From Pseudomonadota bacterium (GTDB taxonomy: Bacteria; Pseudomonadota; Alphaproteobacteria; Rhizobiales; Hyphomicrobiaceae), in NCBI GenBank assembly GCA_023423275.1, contig JAFAFW010000043.1, positions 9,329 through 73,328 of the forward strand: a stretch of 64,000 nucleotides of DNA. Direction: 5' to 3'. The notes beneath the pieces are model-generated. The model was given only the letters and a program-made list of their open reading frames with translations. It had not been told where the DNA came from and did not search any database. This document shows, one piece after another, positions 34,895 through 44,010 of this stretch (the first letter of the stretch is position 1; every line of letters starts with the position of its first letter). Made by a program: the position numbers and the translations under genes.

Positions 34895-36436
34895 TCAAAT
34901 TCTTACGGCGGAGGCCAGCCGACCTTGGATGAGAAGACGATATCTTCCAGGCGCAGACATATAGAGCGCGGGCAAGGCTCCGCATAAACCCCAGATCAGG
35001 ACGGCAACGGCAGTCGTGACAAGTATGGTCGGCGAGACCAGCCAGCATGCGGCCCAGCCTGCCCCCGCGCTCCATCCTGCGGCGAAGGTGAAGGCCAACG
35101 CACACGATGCGAAATAGCGCAGATAGCCCCCGCAAAGAGGAATCCAGCGCCGGGCGAGAACCGGCAACACGCCACCAAGCGCAATCGCCTCGCCAATCGC
35201 CAGCCCCGCAGCAATGCCAAGCAAGCCATACGGTGCGGCCAACAGAAATGCTGCTGCCAGTCCGACTGCCAACTGCACAAGTCCGGCCGCCGCAGCCGCT
35301 TCCGGCCGGTTGACATAATTCATAACTGCGGCCAGAGGCAGCGCCGGCGTGGCCAGGATGGCTGGCGCCAAAAGCCACAGCAGCAAACCGAGGTCGATCA
35401 GTTCAGGCCGGCCACTCCACAGCGTCATCAGCAGAGCAGCGAAGATCACAAGCCCTCCCACCATCGTTCCGACCACCCCGCTGAGGAACTGACCGAATTC
35501 GGGAAGCATCCGCGCCGCTGCGGCCGTATCTCCCGCGTGCTGGGCAGCCGCAATCTCAACGCCGACGGACAACGTCATCATGGTTGCGATCTGCCGGGTT
35601 AGATTCACCAGCGTCCGTGTCAGGATGAAACTCACGAGCCCTGGACCGGAGAACCCCAGCATTCCGATCATGAGAACCGGCCCCTGCAACCAAGCCACCG
35701 GTGTGCCTTGCAGGATTGCGTAGCCGCCAACTTTCGACACCACGTCCTTGAGCTCGCTCCCCGTGGGGCGCGCAGGCACATAGCCGAGACTGCCGTATCT
35801 GCGCCCCTGATCCCACAACATCACACTCCAGCCGCAGAAGACATCGACAGCGACGTAGATGAGAGCCGCCGCCACCGGCCCAGCGCCCATCGCAACGGCC
35901 AGCCCAACCACAATCACACCGGAAGCGACGGGGATGAGATCAACCCCAAGGCCGATCGTGAAATCGCCCCGGCCGCGATAGATCTGTGAAATGCTGCCGC
36001 GCAGAACGCGCAGCAGGGCCACCCCTGCGAGAAGGCCGAACACCACGACCGCTTCGCCGCCGCTCATGGCCTGCAGCGAGAATGCGACATCAAGATCGGT
36101 CGTTGCGATAATGAACAGAATTATCGCCGCGAGCCCGGTACCGACAACCGCATAGGCGCTTAGAGACAATCCAATCAGGCGCCGGAACCGCGATTCATCA
36201 CCATCCGCATGCGCCTTCTGCCAATGGTTGCCGAAATAGACGTTAAGACCAAGCTCACCAAGCGTCACCAGTCCGGCAGCAGCCAGCAATGTCGCCCAGT
36301 CCGAATAAAGGTCAGTCCCCCACGCGCGCAGCATGATGCCGACCAGCACGAAGCGATCGGCGAACGACACGCCAAGCGCGGCGGCCTGCATCGCCAGGCT
36401 TGCGGCGACGCGTCTCAGCATGGAAAGCGCTTCCAT
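34895..36436 (-). CDS. wzx: Polysaccharide flippase-like membrane protein (Wzx type)
   Basis: 513 residues with about 12-14 hydrophobic helices arranged in two halves, as in MATE/Wzx-type exporters. Features include the early AALGVSFADRFVLVGIMLRAWGTDLYSDWATLLAAAGLVTLGELGLN and the SQIYRGRGDF loop, typical of lipopolysaccharide biosynthesis flippases. It should move the undecaprenyl-linked repeat unit across the inner membrane. It is transcribed against its neighbours and divergent from the sugar dehydrogenase. Confidence 0.8.
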   Translation of the reverse strand: MEALSMLRRVAASLAMQAAALGVSFADRFVLVGIMLRAWGTDLYSDWATLLAAAGLVTLGELGLNVYFGNHWQKAHADGDESRFRRLIGLSLSAYAVVGTGLAAIILFIIATTDLDVAFSLQAMSGGEAVVVFGLLAGVALLRVLRGSISQIYRGRGDFTIGLGVDLIPVASGVIVVGLAVAMGAGPVAAALIYVAVDVFCGWSVMLWDQGRRYGSLGYVPARPTGSELKDVVSKVGGYAILQGTPVAWLQGPVLMIGMLGFSGPGLVSFILTRTLVNLTRQIATMMTLSVGVEIAAAQHAGDTAAAARMLPEFGQFLSGVVGTMVGGLVIFAALLMTLWSGRPELIDLGLLLWLLAPAILATPALPLAAVMNYVNRPEAAAAAGLVQLAVGLAAAFLLAAPYGLLGIAAGLAIGEAIALGGVLPVLARRWIPLCGGYLRYFASCALAFTFAAGWSAGAGWAACWLVSPTILVTTAVAVLIWGLCGALPALYMSAPGRYRLLIQGRLASAVRI

Positions 36437-36655
36437 TCCGAGGGTTGCGGGCGCTCATCCCCTGTCTCAACCTCGCAACTCTTGTGAAATCGCATCACTT
36501 GCCCTAAGCGCCTTGCTGATCCATGGCGCGCCCGCCCCGGCCTTGCTAGCATCTCGCGCACATCCGCACGAGCCGCGATGCGCGGCCCGCCCGGATTGAT
36601 ACGTCAACGGCGCACCGTCGCGCCCGCCTGCTCGCAACTACGGGATGTTTCGTCG
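36437..36655. promoter_or_regulatory. Divergent promoter region between wzx and the nucleotide-sugar dehydrogenase
   Basis: 219 bases separating divergent EPS genes, expected to hold both promoters. I see no clear operator or hairpin. Confidence 0.35.
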
Positions 36656-37993
36656 ATGTCGGACGCCAGCCTGTCACAGCTCGAACAGCGGATCGCCGCA
36701 CGCGCCGCGACAGCCGGCGTCATCGGCCTTGGCTATGTCGGCCTGCCTCTGGCGATGGCGATTGCGCGGGCAGGCTTTACCGTGACCGGTTTCGACGTCG
36801 ATCCAGCCAAGCCCGACCTGCTGCTGCAGGGCAAATCCTACATCGACGCCGTCAGCAGCGAGGAACTTGCGCGTCACGTTGCCGGAAAGCGGTTTACCGC
36901 GACGACCGATATGACTGGCCTCGCCCAGTGCGACGTCATCGTGATCTGTGTGCCGACCCCGCTCACACGCCAGCGCGAGCCGGATATGTCCTATATCGAG
37001 GCGACGGCCCAGGTCATCGCCGCCCACCTCCGTCCGGAACAACTCGTCATTCTGGAATCGACCACCTACCCCGGCACAACCGACGAAGTCGTGCGCCCGA
37101 TCCTGGAAACGAGCGGCCTCACATGCGGGCGCGACGTCTTCCTTGGGTTCTCGCCGGAACGGGAAGATCCTGGCAACACCAGTTTCGAAACCGTGACGAT
37201 CCCGAAAGTGGTTGCGGGCGACGGCCCGGAGGCCCAGCGCCTCGTCACGGCCTTCTATGGCGCCGTCGTCAAACGCGTCGTCCCTGTCTCCTCCACTGCT
37301 ACCGCCGAAGCGGTGAAGATCACCGAGAACATCTTCCGCGCCGTCAATATCGCGCTCGTGAACGAGCTCAAAGTGATCTACGACGCCATGGGCATCGATG
37401 TATGGGAAGTCATCGAGGCGGCCAAGACGAAGCCGTTCGGATTCATGCCGTTCTATCCCGGCCCTGGTCTCGGCGGCCACTGCATCCCGATCGATCCCTT
37501 CTATCTGACCTGGAAATCACGCGAATTCGATCTGCCGACGCGCTTCATCGAACTCGCCGGTGAGGTGAACACGTCGATGCCGCGCTATGTCGTCAAGCGA
37601 CTCGAAGAAGCGCTGGATGAGCGGCTTGGCCTCTCTCTCGGCAAGGCGCGCATTCTCATTCTGGGGCTCGCGTACAAGAAGAACGTCTCCGATGTGCGAG
37701 AAAGCCCAACCTTCAAGCTGATGGAGCTTCTCGAACGGCGTGGGACACAGTGCGACTATCATGATCCACACGTCGCAACGATTCCTCCGACGCGGGAGCA
37801 CGCAGCTTTCACCGGCCGAAAGTCGGTCGAGCTGAACAGCGGCGCGCTCGCGACGTATGATGCCGTACTGATCTCGACCGATCACGACGCTGTCGACTAC
37901 GCGCTGATCGCCCGCGAGGCCAAGCTGATCCTCGATACACGCAATGCGATTGCCAATCGCAACCTTTCTGCGGCGAACTGCATAAAGTCGTGA
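36656..37993 (+). CDS. Nucleotide-sugar 6-dehydrogenase (WbpA/WecC type)
   Basis: 445 residues with the three-domain UDP-sugar dehydrogenase layout. NAD-binding VIGLGYVGLPLA (22-33), VPTPLT (99-104), ESTTYPGTTDEV (134-145), SPEREDPGN (166-174), the catalytic GPGLGGHCIPIDP (269-281, nucleophile Cys276) and a C-terminal ILGLAYKKNVSDVRESP are all present. The GHCIPIDPFYL form is typical of enzymes acting on UDP-GlcNAc or UDP-ManNAc rather than UDP-glucose. Paired with WecB in the same cluster, UDP-ManNAcA is the favoured product. The start at 36656 places the glycine motif at the normal distance from the N-terminus. Confidence 0.9.
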   Translation: MSDASLSQLEQRIAARAATAGVIGLGYVGLPLAMAIARAGFTVTGFDVDPAKPDLLLQGKSYIDAVSSEELARHVAGKRFTATTDMTGLAQCDVIVICVPTPLTRQREPDMSYIEATAQVIAAHLRPEQLVILESTTYPGTTDEVVRPILETSGLTCGRDVFLGFSPEREDPGNTSFETVTIPKVVAGDGPEAQRLVTAFYGAVVKRVVPVSSTATAEAVKITENIFRAVNIALVNELKVIYDAMGIDVWEVIEAAKTKPFGFMPFYPGPGLGGHCIPIDPFYLTWKSREFDLPTRFIELAGEVNTSMPRYVVKRLEEALDERLGLSLGKARILILGLAYKKNVSDVRESPTFKLMELLERRGTQCDYHDPHVATIPPTREHAAFTGRKSVELNSGALATYDAVLISTDHDAVDYALIAREAKLILDTRNAIANRNLSAANCIKS

Positions 37994-37999
37994 GCAAGT

Positions 38000-38839
38000 T
38001 CACTCCGGCTTGCGCGCCGTGAAGCGCGCGCCGCCGAGCGCGCCGGCTTGCACCAGTTCCACGAGCTTCATGTACGCCTCATAGAAGGCGTCGTCCCCTT
38101 CCGGCGTCCCGGCCTTGCGGGCATCTTCGCGGAGCTGCCGATACATGCGGCTGCGCTCGGCCAGGATGGTGCCCCAATCGCGGGTGAGATCGTCGACCTT
38201 GACGACCTGCAAGCCGGCAGCGCCCAGGATCTCTTTGTAACCCGCAATGGTTTGCAGCGTCTGCGCCGCAATCCCGGTCCACATGGCTTGTGCTTCGGCA
38301 GGATCGAGCGCCCGGTGCCTGACCCAGTCGGTGAAGGCCAGGACACCGCCCGGCTTCAAAACGCGCGCGGCCTCACTCACCGCTTTGGCCTTATCCGGCA
38401 CGTGCAGGAGGGCTTCCTGGCTGAGAACGACATCGACCGCGCCGTCCGCAAGTGGCACTGCGGTCACATCGCCCGCAACGACGCGCACGCGATCCTGCAG
38501 CCCTACGGCCCGTGTCAACTCGACCGCGCCGTCGACACGCGCACGCGTCAGCTCGATGCCGGTTACGTCGACGCCGTAGCGGGCCGCGAAATAGCGCGCG
38601 GGCCCACCGAGACCGGCACAGAAATCGGCAACTTTCAGCCCCGCGCGCAGTTCGGCGCATTCGGCCAGGGCTTCGTTCGCAGCAAGCCCGCCATAATGAT
38701 CCTGGTCGTGATCCCACAGCTCCTCGGGCCTGATATCCCGCAAATTCCCCCTGCGCGCTTCGAGCATCTTCAGGATGTGCTCCGCCGAGATCGGATGACG
38801 GGCATAGAAGGCGACGACATGCTGCTGGCGCGTATCCAT
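38000..38839 (-). CDS. Class I SAM-dependent methyltransferase
   Basis: 279 residues from the ATG at 38839, preceded by AGAGG; a GTG at 38884 is possible but less likely. Motifs: KVADFCAGLGGPARYFAARYGVDVTGIELT (SAM site), GDVTAVPLADGAVDVVLSQEALLHVPDK, RVLKPGGVLAFTDW. The combination resembles small-molecule N-methyltransferases of the sarcosine/dimethylglycine type or UbiE-like enzymes. It is convergent with the dehydrogenase (6-base gap) and probably not part of the EPS system. Confidence 0.82.
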   Translation of the reverse strand: MDTRQQHVVAFYARHPISAEHILKMLEARRGNLRDIRPEELWDHDQDHYGGLAANEALAECAELRAGLKVADFCAGLGGPARYFAARYGVDVTGIELTRARVDGAVELTRAVGLQDRVRVVAGDVTAVPLADGAVDVVLSQEALLHVPDKAKAVSEAARVLKPGGVLAFTDWVRHRALDPAEAQAMWTGIAAQTLQTIAGYKEILGAAGLQVVKVDDLTRDWGTILAERSRMYRQLREDARKAGTPEGDDAFYEAYMKLVELVQAGALGGARFTARKPE

Positions 38840-38991
38840 CCCTGAACCTCTTTTGATTTTTGTTCCGTGTTCAAAACCTGACACTTCTCGCGACCCATGT
38901 CAGCCCTGCCTCGCATCGCCATGCGCGGTTCGCGTCCGAATTCTGCCGCAAGCTCGCGCCAAAGTTGCTGTGACAATTGCATGGGGGGATC

Positions 38992-39645
38992 ATGCACAAG
39001 TTCGGTCTCGTTTGCGGGCTGGTGATCGCGCTGGCCGGTGCCGTATCCTGGATGGGCATGTACCAGGGCAGCATTGCCGCGCCGACGACGGGTCTGATGG
39101 CCGTCGCTGACCTGGAGACGGTCCACTACTACGACGTCAAAGGACGCACGCTGGACGAACTGCGCGGCGATGTGTTCTCGCGCGGACCCTATGATCAATT
39201 CAAAGGCCAGCGTTTTGCGGGCTGGACATCCTGGCAGATCAAGTGGTGGCTGGATCACAGCGCCAGCCAGGACTCATGCCGCGTCGTCTCGGCGCGAACG
39301 GAAACCCACGTCACGTACACGATGCCGCGATGGAGTGACGAGCGGCAGGCGGCGACGGACCTTCAGCAGGCTTGGCGCAGGTTTGTCGACGCTCTCATCG
39401 ATCACGAGAAAGGGCACGGGCGCATCGCCCGCCAGTTGGGCGAGCGCATAAAAATTGCCATTCAGGCCCTTCCGCCGCGGGCGACTTGCCGCGACCTCGA
39501 ACAGCAGGCCAATGCACTCGCCCAGGCCATGATCCGCGACGACAAGGAGCAGGAGGCCTACGACCGCCGCACCGGCCATGGGGAAAAGCAGGGCGCCTCT
39601 TTTCCACGCCTTCTCGTGCGGGCGCCGATGACGGCGGAGCGGTGA
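38992..39645 (+). CDS. DUF922 family putative Zn-dependent peptidase
   Basis: 217 residues with an N-terminal signal anchor (FGLVCGLVIALAGAVSWMGM). The mature part has the DUF922 pattern YYDVKGRTLDELRGDV, then SCRVVSARTETHVTYTMPRW, and a zinc-binding HEKGHGRIARQL helix (HExxH) near residues 136-147. It probably acts in the periplasm; the substrate is unknown. The start at ATG 38992 follows a GGGGGG stretch. It precedes the thiolase gene on the same strand. Confidence 0.82.
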   Translation: MHKFGLVCGLVIALAGAVSWMGMYQGSIAAPTTGLMAVADLETVHYYDVKGRTLDELRGDVFSRGPYDQFKGQRFAGWTSWQIKWWLDHSASQDSCRVVSARTETHVTYTMPRWSDERQAATDLQQAWRRFVDALIDHEKGHGRIARQLGERIKIAIQALPPRATCRDLEQQANALAQAMIRDDKEQEAYDRRTGHGEKQGASFPRLLVRAPMTAER

Positions 39646-39710
39646 TCTGTTGACCCGCGTCGCGGCAAGGTGTTCCCTGCCGTCACGCCGGAACCCGGAG
39701 AGCCTCGCCG

Positions 39711-40907
39711 ATGCCTCAAGCTATGTCTGATCCCGTCGTTATCGTCTCGGGCGCCCGCACCGCTGTCGGTGGCTTCCAGGGCGCCTTCGCGTCAGTGCCA
39801 GCACCTGAACTGGGTGCAGTCGCCACCCGCGCCGCCGTTGAGCGGGCCGGGATCAAGCCGGACGATGTCAGCGAAGTGCTGATGGGTTGCGTCCTGCCCG
39901 CCGGCATGGGGCAAGCCCCGGCGCGGCAGGCCTCGCGCGGAGCGGGCCTTCCCGACCATGTGCCCTGCACCACCGTCAACAAGATGTGCGGCTCAGGCAT
40001 GAAAACGGTGATGATGGCTTATGAAGGCCTGCATGCGCGGCCGGATGACGTCATCCTCGCCGGCGGTATGGAGAGCATGACGAACACGCCCTACATCCTG
40101 CCGAAACTTCGTTCCGGACAGCGCCTGGGGCACACCCAGGTCTACGATCATATGTTTCTCGACGGCCTGGAAGATGCCTACGACAAAGGCCGCCTGATGG
40201 GCACGTACGCTGAAGATACGGCAGAAGCCTATCAGTTCACGCGCGAGGCCCAGGACGAATTCGCCATCGAAAGCCTCAGGCGCGCCCGCAAAGCTAACGA
40301 AGACGGGTCGTTTGCCAGGGAGATCGTTCCCGTCAGCGTGAAAAGCCGTAAGGGCACGTCAGAGGTCTCACGCGATGAGCAGCCCTTCACGGCCGATCCC
40401 GCGAAGATCCCGCAGTTGCGACCGGCGTTCCGTGAAGGTGGCACCGTCACCCCCGCCAACTCCAGTTCCATCTCGGATGGCGCCGCAGCACTCATCCTCA
40501 TGCGCGAGAGCCAGGCGAAAAAGCGGAAGCTCAAGCCGCTCGCCCGTATCGTCGGCGTCAGCACGCACGCGCAGGCCCCGGCCTGGTTCACCACCGCTCC
40601 GATCGGCGCGATGTCCAAGCTGCTCGACCAGATCGGCTGGCAGGCCAAGGACGTCGGCCTGTTCGAGATCAACGAGGCATTCGCCGTCGTCACCATGGCG
40701 GCGATGCGCGATCTCGGCTTGCCGCACGACAAGGTCAACGTGCATGGCGGCGCCTGTGCACTCGGTCATCCCGTCGGAGCATCGGGCGCGCGCATCATCG
40801 TGACCCTGCTGTCGGCACTGGAAAAATACGGCGAGACCAAAGGTGTGGCGTCACTCTGCATCGGCGGCGGCGAGGCAACTGCGGTCGCGGTAGAACGCAT
40901 CGCCTGA
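39711..40907 (+). CDS. Acetyl-CoA C-acyltransferase (thiolase)
   Basis: 398 residues, normal thiolase length. The nucleophilic cysteine lies in VNKMCGSGMK (near 90), the second catalytic motif is NEAFAVVTMAAM, the His motif GGACALGHPVGASGAR lies near 350, and the C-terminal CIGGGEA contains the proton-shuttling Cys. This set fits a biosynthetic-type acetoacetyl-CoA thiolase (PhaA/AtoB-like) or a beta-ketothiolase of degradation. No partner reductase is adjacent. A GGAG site precedes the ATG. Confidence 0.93.
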   Translation: MPQAMSDPVVIVSGARTAVGGFQGAFASVPAPELGAVATRAAVERAGIKPDDVSEVLMGCVLPAGMGQAPARQASRGAGLPDHVPCTTVNKMCGSGMKTVMMAYEGLHARPDDVILAGGMESMTNTPYILPKLRSGQRLGHTQVYDHMFLDGLEDAYDKGRLMGTYAEDTAEAYQFTREAQDEFAIESLRRARKANEDGSFAREIVPVSVKSRKGTSEVSRDEQPFTADPAKIPQLRPAFREGGTVTPANSSSISDGAAALILMRESQAKKRKLKPLARIVGVSTHAQAPAWFTTAPIGAMSKLLDQIGWQAKDVGLFEINEAFAVVTMAAMRDLGLPHDKVNVHGGACALGHPVGASGARIIVTLLSALEKYGETKGVASLCIGGGEATAVAVERIA

Positions 40908-40930
40908 CGCCAAGACGATAGCACCCGCTG

Positions 40931-41725
40931 ATGCACGCCCTTTCCAGGACGGCCTACTTCCTGTTGCAGCCTTCGCATCTGGCCCTGTTGCTCCTCGCGG
41001 CCGGGCTGATGCTGCTTTTTCTGACACACGCAGCCCGCGCCGGAAAACTGCTTGCAGCAACCGGCTTCTGTGCCCTGCTGGTCATTGGTTTCTCACCGTT
41101 GGGACACGCACTCATCCTCCCGCTGGAAGATCGTTTCCCACGCCCCGCGGCACCGCCCCAGGACATCACGGGCATTATCATTCTCGGTGGCTTCGAGGAC
41201 GGTACGGTCAGCCACGCGCGCGGCGTGCTGACGTTGAACGAGGCGGCGGAACGGCTGACCGAAAGTGTGCTGCTGGCACGGCTGCTGCCCGACGCCCGGA
41301 TCATCTTTACCGGCGGCAATGGCGAGCTGTTCCGACAGGGCCACAGTGGAGCGCGTCCGGTCGGTGCGTATCTGGCCGCGGCCGGCGTCGCTTCCGAGCG
41401 CATCGTTCTGGAAAGCGAATCGCGCAACACGTTTGAGAATGCGATCCTCACGCGCGATCTGGTCAAACCTGCCGCGTCGGACCGCTGGCTGCTCGTGACG
41501 TCAGCCGCGCACATGCCGCGCGCGATGGCTACGTTCCGTCATGCCGGGTTCGATGTGGTCGCCTGGCCCGTCGATTATCGGACGCGCGGCATTCAGGAAC
41601 TCATGCAGCCGTTCAACTCGCTGGGCGAAGGCATCCGCCGCGTCGACACGGCCACGCGTGAATGGCTCGGGATCCTGACGTACCGGCTGGTGGGCCGGAC
41701 GGGCAGCTTGTGGCCGGCTCCGTAA
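40931..41725 (+). CDS. YdcF/ElyC family membrane protein (DUF218)
   Basis: 264 residues with two N-terminal membrane helices (about 17-32 and 38-58), then a DUF218 domain: GIIILGGFEDGTVSHARG, RIIFTGGNGEL, ERIVLESESRNTFENAI and VTSAAHMPRAMATFRHAGFDVVAWP. These residues line the conserved pocket in SanA/ElyC/YdcF proteins, which are linked to envelope homeostasis. It lies 23 bases after the thiolase gene on the same strand. Confidence 0.88.
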   Translation: MHALSRTAYFLLQPSHLALLLLAAGLMLLFLTHAARAGKLLAATGFCALLVIGFSPLGHALILPLEDRFPRPAAPPQDITGIIILGGFEDGTVSHARGVLTLNEAAERLTESVLLARLLPDARIIFTGGNGELFRQGHSGARPVGAYLAAAGVASERIVLESESRNTFENAILTRDLVKPAASDRWLLVTSAAHMPRAMATFRHAGFDVVAWPVDYRTRGIQELMQPFNSLGEGIRRVDTATREWLGILTYRLVGRTGSLWPAP

Positions 41726-41749
41726 TCATGGGCCTGCCCCGGAAAACCT

Positions 41750-42379
41750 CTAACGCTTCGTGAGCGTCGGGGATTCTCCGGCAGGCTTCGGCTGCAGTTC
41801 TTTCACCAGATCGAAAACCTTGCAGCGCTTTTCCGCCAGCCGCTGGTTGTAGGCTTCCACCATCGCCCGGTCGCGCCGGTATTGAGTGTCGGGATCGATG
41901 CCGTAAGTCGAGCCGCCGAAGACCGGTGAAACCACCTGCTGCATCCCCCGCGCGACGGGCGTGCTGGTCTGAGACAGCGAGTGATCGCGGATCTGAAGGA
42001 TACGGACGTAAGCCCGACCGGTGAGCTTCTTGCAGCTCATTTCCAGCTCGGCATCGCTCAGCTTGTACGTCCCATCTGGCTGCATCGTGCCGGTCTGGAT
42101 CGGCTTGTTCGAGAACAGGCCGTTGAGCTTGTCTTTCCGTTTCTTCGTTTTCCGGTCCTTTTTATCTTTCTTGTCGGTGGCCGGTTCGGTCGCCGCAGAC
42201 GCAGATGTGGTTGCGACCGGCTGCGCCTGAGCAACCGCCGTTATGGCCGCAGGGGACGGCTCGACGGCCGCGGCGGTCCCCGTCGGCTGAGCAAGGCTGC
42301 CCCCCGACGCACCAGCACATCCGGCCAGCAAAGCGGACAACAAGCAGGCACTCAGACCATGAAAATTCAGGCGATGCAT
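41750..42379 (-). CDS. Putative lipoprotein of unknown function
   Basis: 209 residues from ATG 42379. The leader MHRLNFHGLSACLLSALLAGCAG ends in a lipobox (LAGC). Residues about 30-95 are Ala/Thr-rich then strongly Lys/Asp-rich (DKKDKKDRKTKKRKDK), giving a flexible basic linker. The C-terminal 100 residues contain LSDAELEMSCKKLTGRAYVRILQIRDH and MVEAYNQRLAEKRCK and are probably helical. I do not recognise a family; similar small lipoproteins are common in Hyphomicrobiales. It is divergent from the rhodanese gene. Confidence 0.7.
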   Translation of the reverse strand: MHRLNFHGLSACLLSALLAGCAGASGGSLAQPTGTAAAVEPSPAAITAVAQAQPVATTSASAATEPATDKKDKKDRKTKKRKDKLNGLFSNKPIQTGTMQPDGTYKLSDAELEMSCKKLTGRAYVRILQIRDHSLSQTSTPVARGMQQVVSPVFGGSTYGIDPDTQYRRDRAMVEAYNQRLAEKRCKVFDLVKELQPKPAGESPTLTKR

Positions 42380-42508
42380 TCGTGTCGACTCGATGTTCCC
42401 GCTCTCCCGACCTCGCACTCTGATCGGGGCAGATCTGCGGCGAACGAGGGTTGCGGATAACTTGTGAAGTCGATATCAACACCAAGCATTGCACTTTGGG
42501 AGGTCGCC

Positions 42509-42919
42509 ATGCCACAAAAAATTATCATTGGGTCCAAAGCTTTAGTGGCAAAGGCGAAGTCTGAAATCACTGAATACACGGCTGCCGAGGCGATTGAAAT
42601 TGCGCAGCGCCCCGACGTACTGATGGTGGATATCCGCGATCCCCGCGAGCGGACGCGGGAGGGCGCAATTCCCCGCGCATTTCATTGCCCGCGCGGAATG
42701 CTGGAGTTCTGGATCGACCCAGACAGCCCTTATTACAAGCCAGTGTTCGGCGAGGACAAGACCTTCGTCTTCTTTTGCGCAGGCGGTATGCGCTCAGCTC
42801 TTGCCACCAAAGCCGCCCAGGACATGGGTCTCAAACCCGTCGCCCATATCATTGGCGGATTCGGAGCCTGGAAGCAGGCCGGAGGCCCCGTACACGGATC
42901 AACCCAGGCCGGCGCCTGA
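42509..42919 (+). CDS. Rhodanese-like domain protein
   Basis: 136 residues with one rhodanese domain: YTAAEAIEIAQRPDVLMVDIRDPRERTREGAIP, AFHCPRGMLEFWIDPDSPYY, and the active-site loop FFCAGGMRSAL with the sulfur-carrying Cys. The C-terminal HIIGGFGAWKQAGGPV is typical. A GGGAGG site precedes the ATG at 42509; an earlier in-frame start at 42464 has no such support. It probably transfers sulfur in the cytoplasm. The partner is unknown. Confidence 0.88.
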   Translation: MPQKIIIGSKALVAKAKSEITEYTAAEAIEIAQRPDVLMVDIRDPRERTREGAIPRAFHCPRGMLEFWIDPDSPYYKPVFGEDKTFVFFCAGGMRSALATKAAQDMGLKPVAHIIGGFGAWKQAGGPVHGSTQAGA

Positions 42920-42963
42920 CATCCTGAGTTGATCCGACAGCGAACGTGTCTCACATCGCGCTC

Positions 42964-43284
42964 TCAGACCGGGCGCGCTTCCTCTTGCTGCGTGCCGGCA
43001 GACGGTGCCGGGTGTCCGGAGCCACCGCGGCGTGATCCGATCAGCGCCAGCTTCCGGCACAGCACGCTCTCGATGAAGCCGGACACGCGCGCGCGCACCT
43101 CGACGCTTTCCGTCGCGCTGAAGCGGCCGGAATATTCGTCCCACTGCGTCACCTGCTTGGCGATGGGCTGCGCCACCGTCACCGGCATCGCGGGTGGTCC
43201 ACCTTGCGCGACAGCAAGGCTAGGCACAGCCAGCATCAGCGTCAGAACGGTCAGCCGCCAGCCGACATATGAAGAGACAGACAT
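42964..43284 (-). pseudogene. Decayed RND efflux membrane-fusion protein (5' fragment)
   Basis: An open frame of 106 residues has a signal peptide (MSVSSYVGWRLTVLTLMLAVPSLAVA), then MPVTVAQPIAKQVTQWDEYSGRF and SVEVRARVSGFIESV, which is the conserved beginning of MexA/AcrA-type adaptors. The expected continuation (the hairpin and lipoyl segments) is missing. After residue 74 the reading runs into an unrelated Arg/Gly/Ser-rich tail and stops. About 300 residues of adaptor and any RND pump are absent, so a deletion has left a remnant. Expression of a secreted fragment cannot be excluded. Confidence 0.75.
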
Positions 43285-43627
43285 GAAGGCAAACTCCCGG
43301 CTTTCGTGCGCCTCGTATATAGGATCGAGACCGGGATGCGGAAGCTATCCGATAGGCCATAGAGCCACGCATAATCATTATTTATATCATCATTATTGGG
43401 CAGATTTTGCCTGAATTTCCGCCACTGCGCCGCGTTGGGCAATCTTATCGTCCGTAGACGGATCAATTGAGTGCGCGTCGCCTCGCGCAACCCGTTCGTT
43501 CGGCGTTTTTCACCACGGAAATGAAATAGCAGCGTGTGTTCGAAAATGATGCGTGAGGCTTGAACTCAAGCCGACCAAATCGCCATGACAATGCTGACAG
43601 GAAAGTGTGATCAACCGTCTGCACAGA
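43285..43627. other. Gene-free DNA between efflux remnant and tRNA-Val
   Basis: 343 bases with no supported gene. A small hairpin GGCTTG/CAAGCC at 43557-43572 lies downstream of the tRNA and could be its processing or termination site. The composition is relatively AT-rich around 43375-43405 (TTATTTATATCATCATTATT). This may be the original promoter region of the decayed efflux operon. Confidence 0.4.
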
Positions 43628-43702
43628 TGGTGGGCGCTAGAGGGTTCGAACCTCTGACCCCTACCATGTCAAGGTAGTGCTCTACCGCTGAGCTAAGCGC
43701 CC
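43628..43702 (-). tRNA. tRNA-Val (anticodon GAC), CCA end encoded
   Basis: The minus strand reads GGGCGCTTAGCTCAGCGG at the 5' end. A D-arm is followed by the anticodon stem CTACC/GGTAG around the loop TTGACAT (anticodon GAC), a T-arm with GGTTCGAACC, and an acceptor strand AGCGCCC followed by A and CCA. All four stems pair well. Confidence 0.96.
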
Positions 43703-44010
43703 TGTGAGGAGTGCTTCCTAGCGGTTCGCAGCCCGCTCTGCAAGTCATCAATTTGCACCCACGCGACTCCCGGCCGCCGTCCACCTTGCCCGCAAAAGAT
43801 CTTACTTTCGCGACGCTTTTTGCGTTGCCTCAACAACAAGTCGCCGAATTCCAGCGGCAATCTCGCTCGCGGTCGGGTTGCATGTCTGCGAGCGGCACGT
43901 CGCACGCCTGTTCCTGCTACGATCTGGCGCGATCTGCACCGATAGCCGGCAAGCGCCGGCCCGCCAGCTTCCGTCTGCCCACTGGGCCAAATTTGGGGGA
44001 GTGCGCTTCC

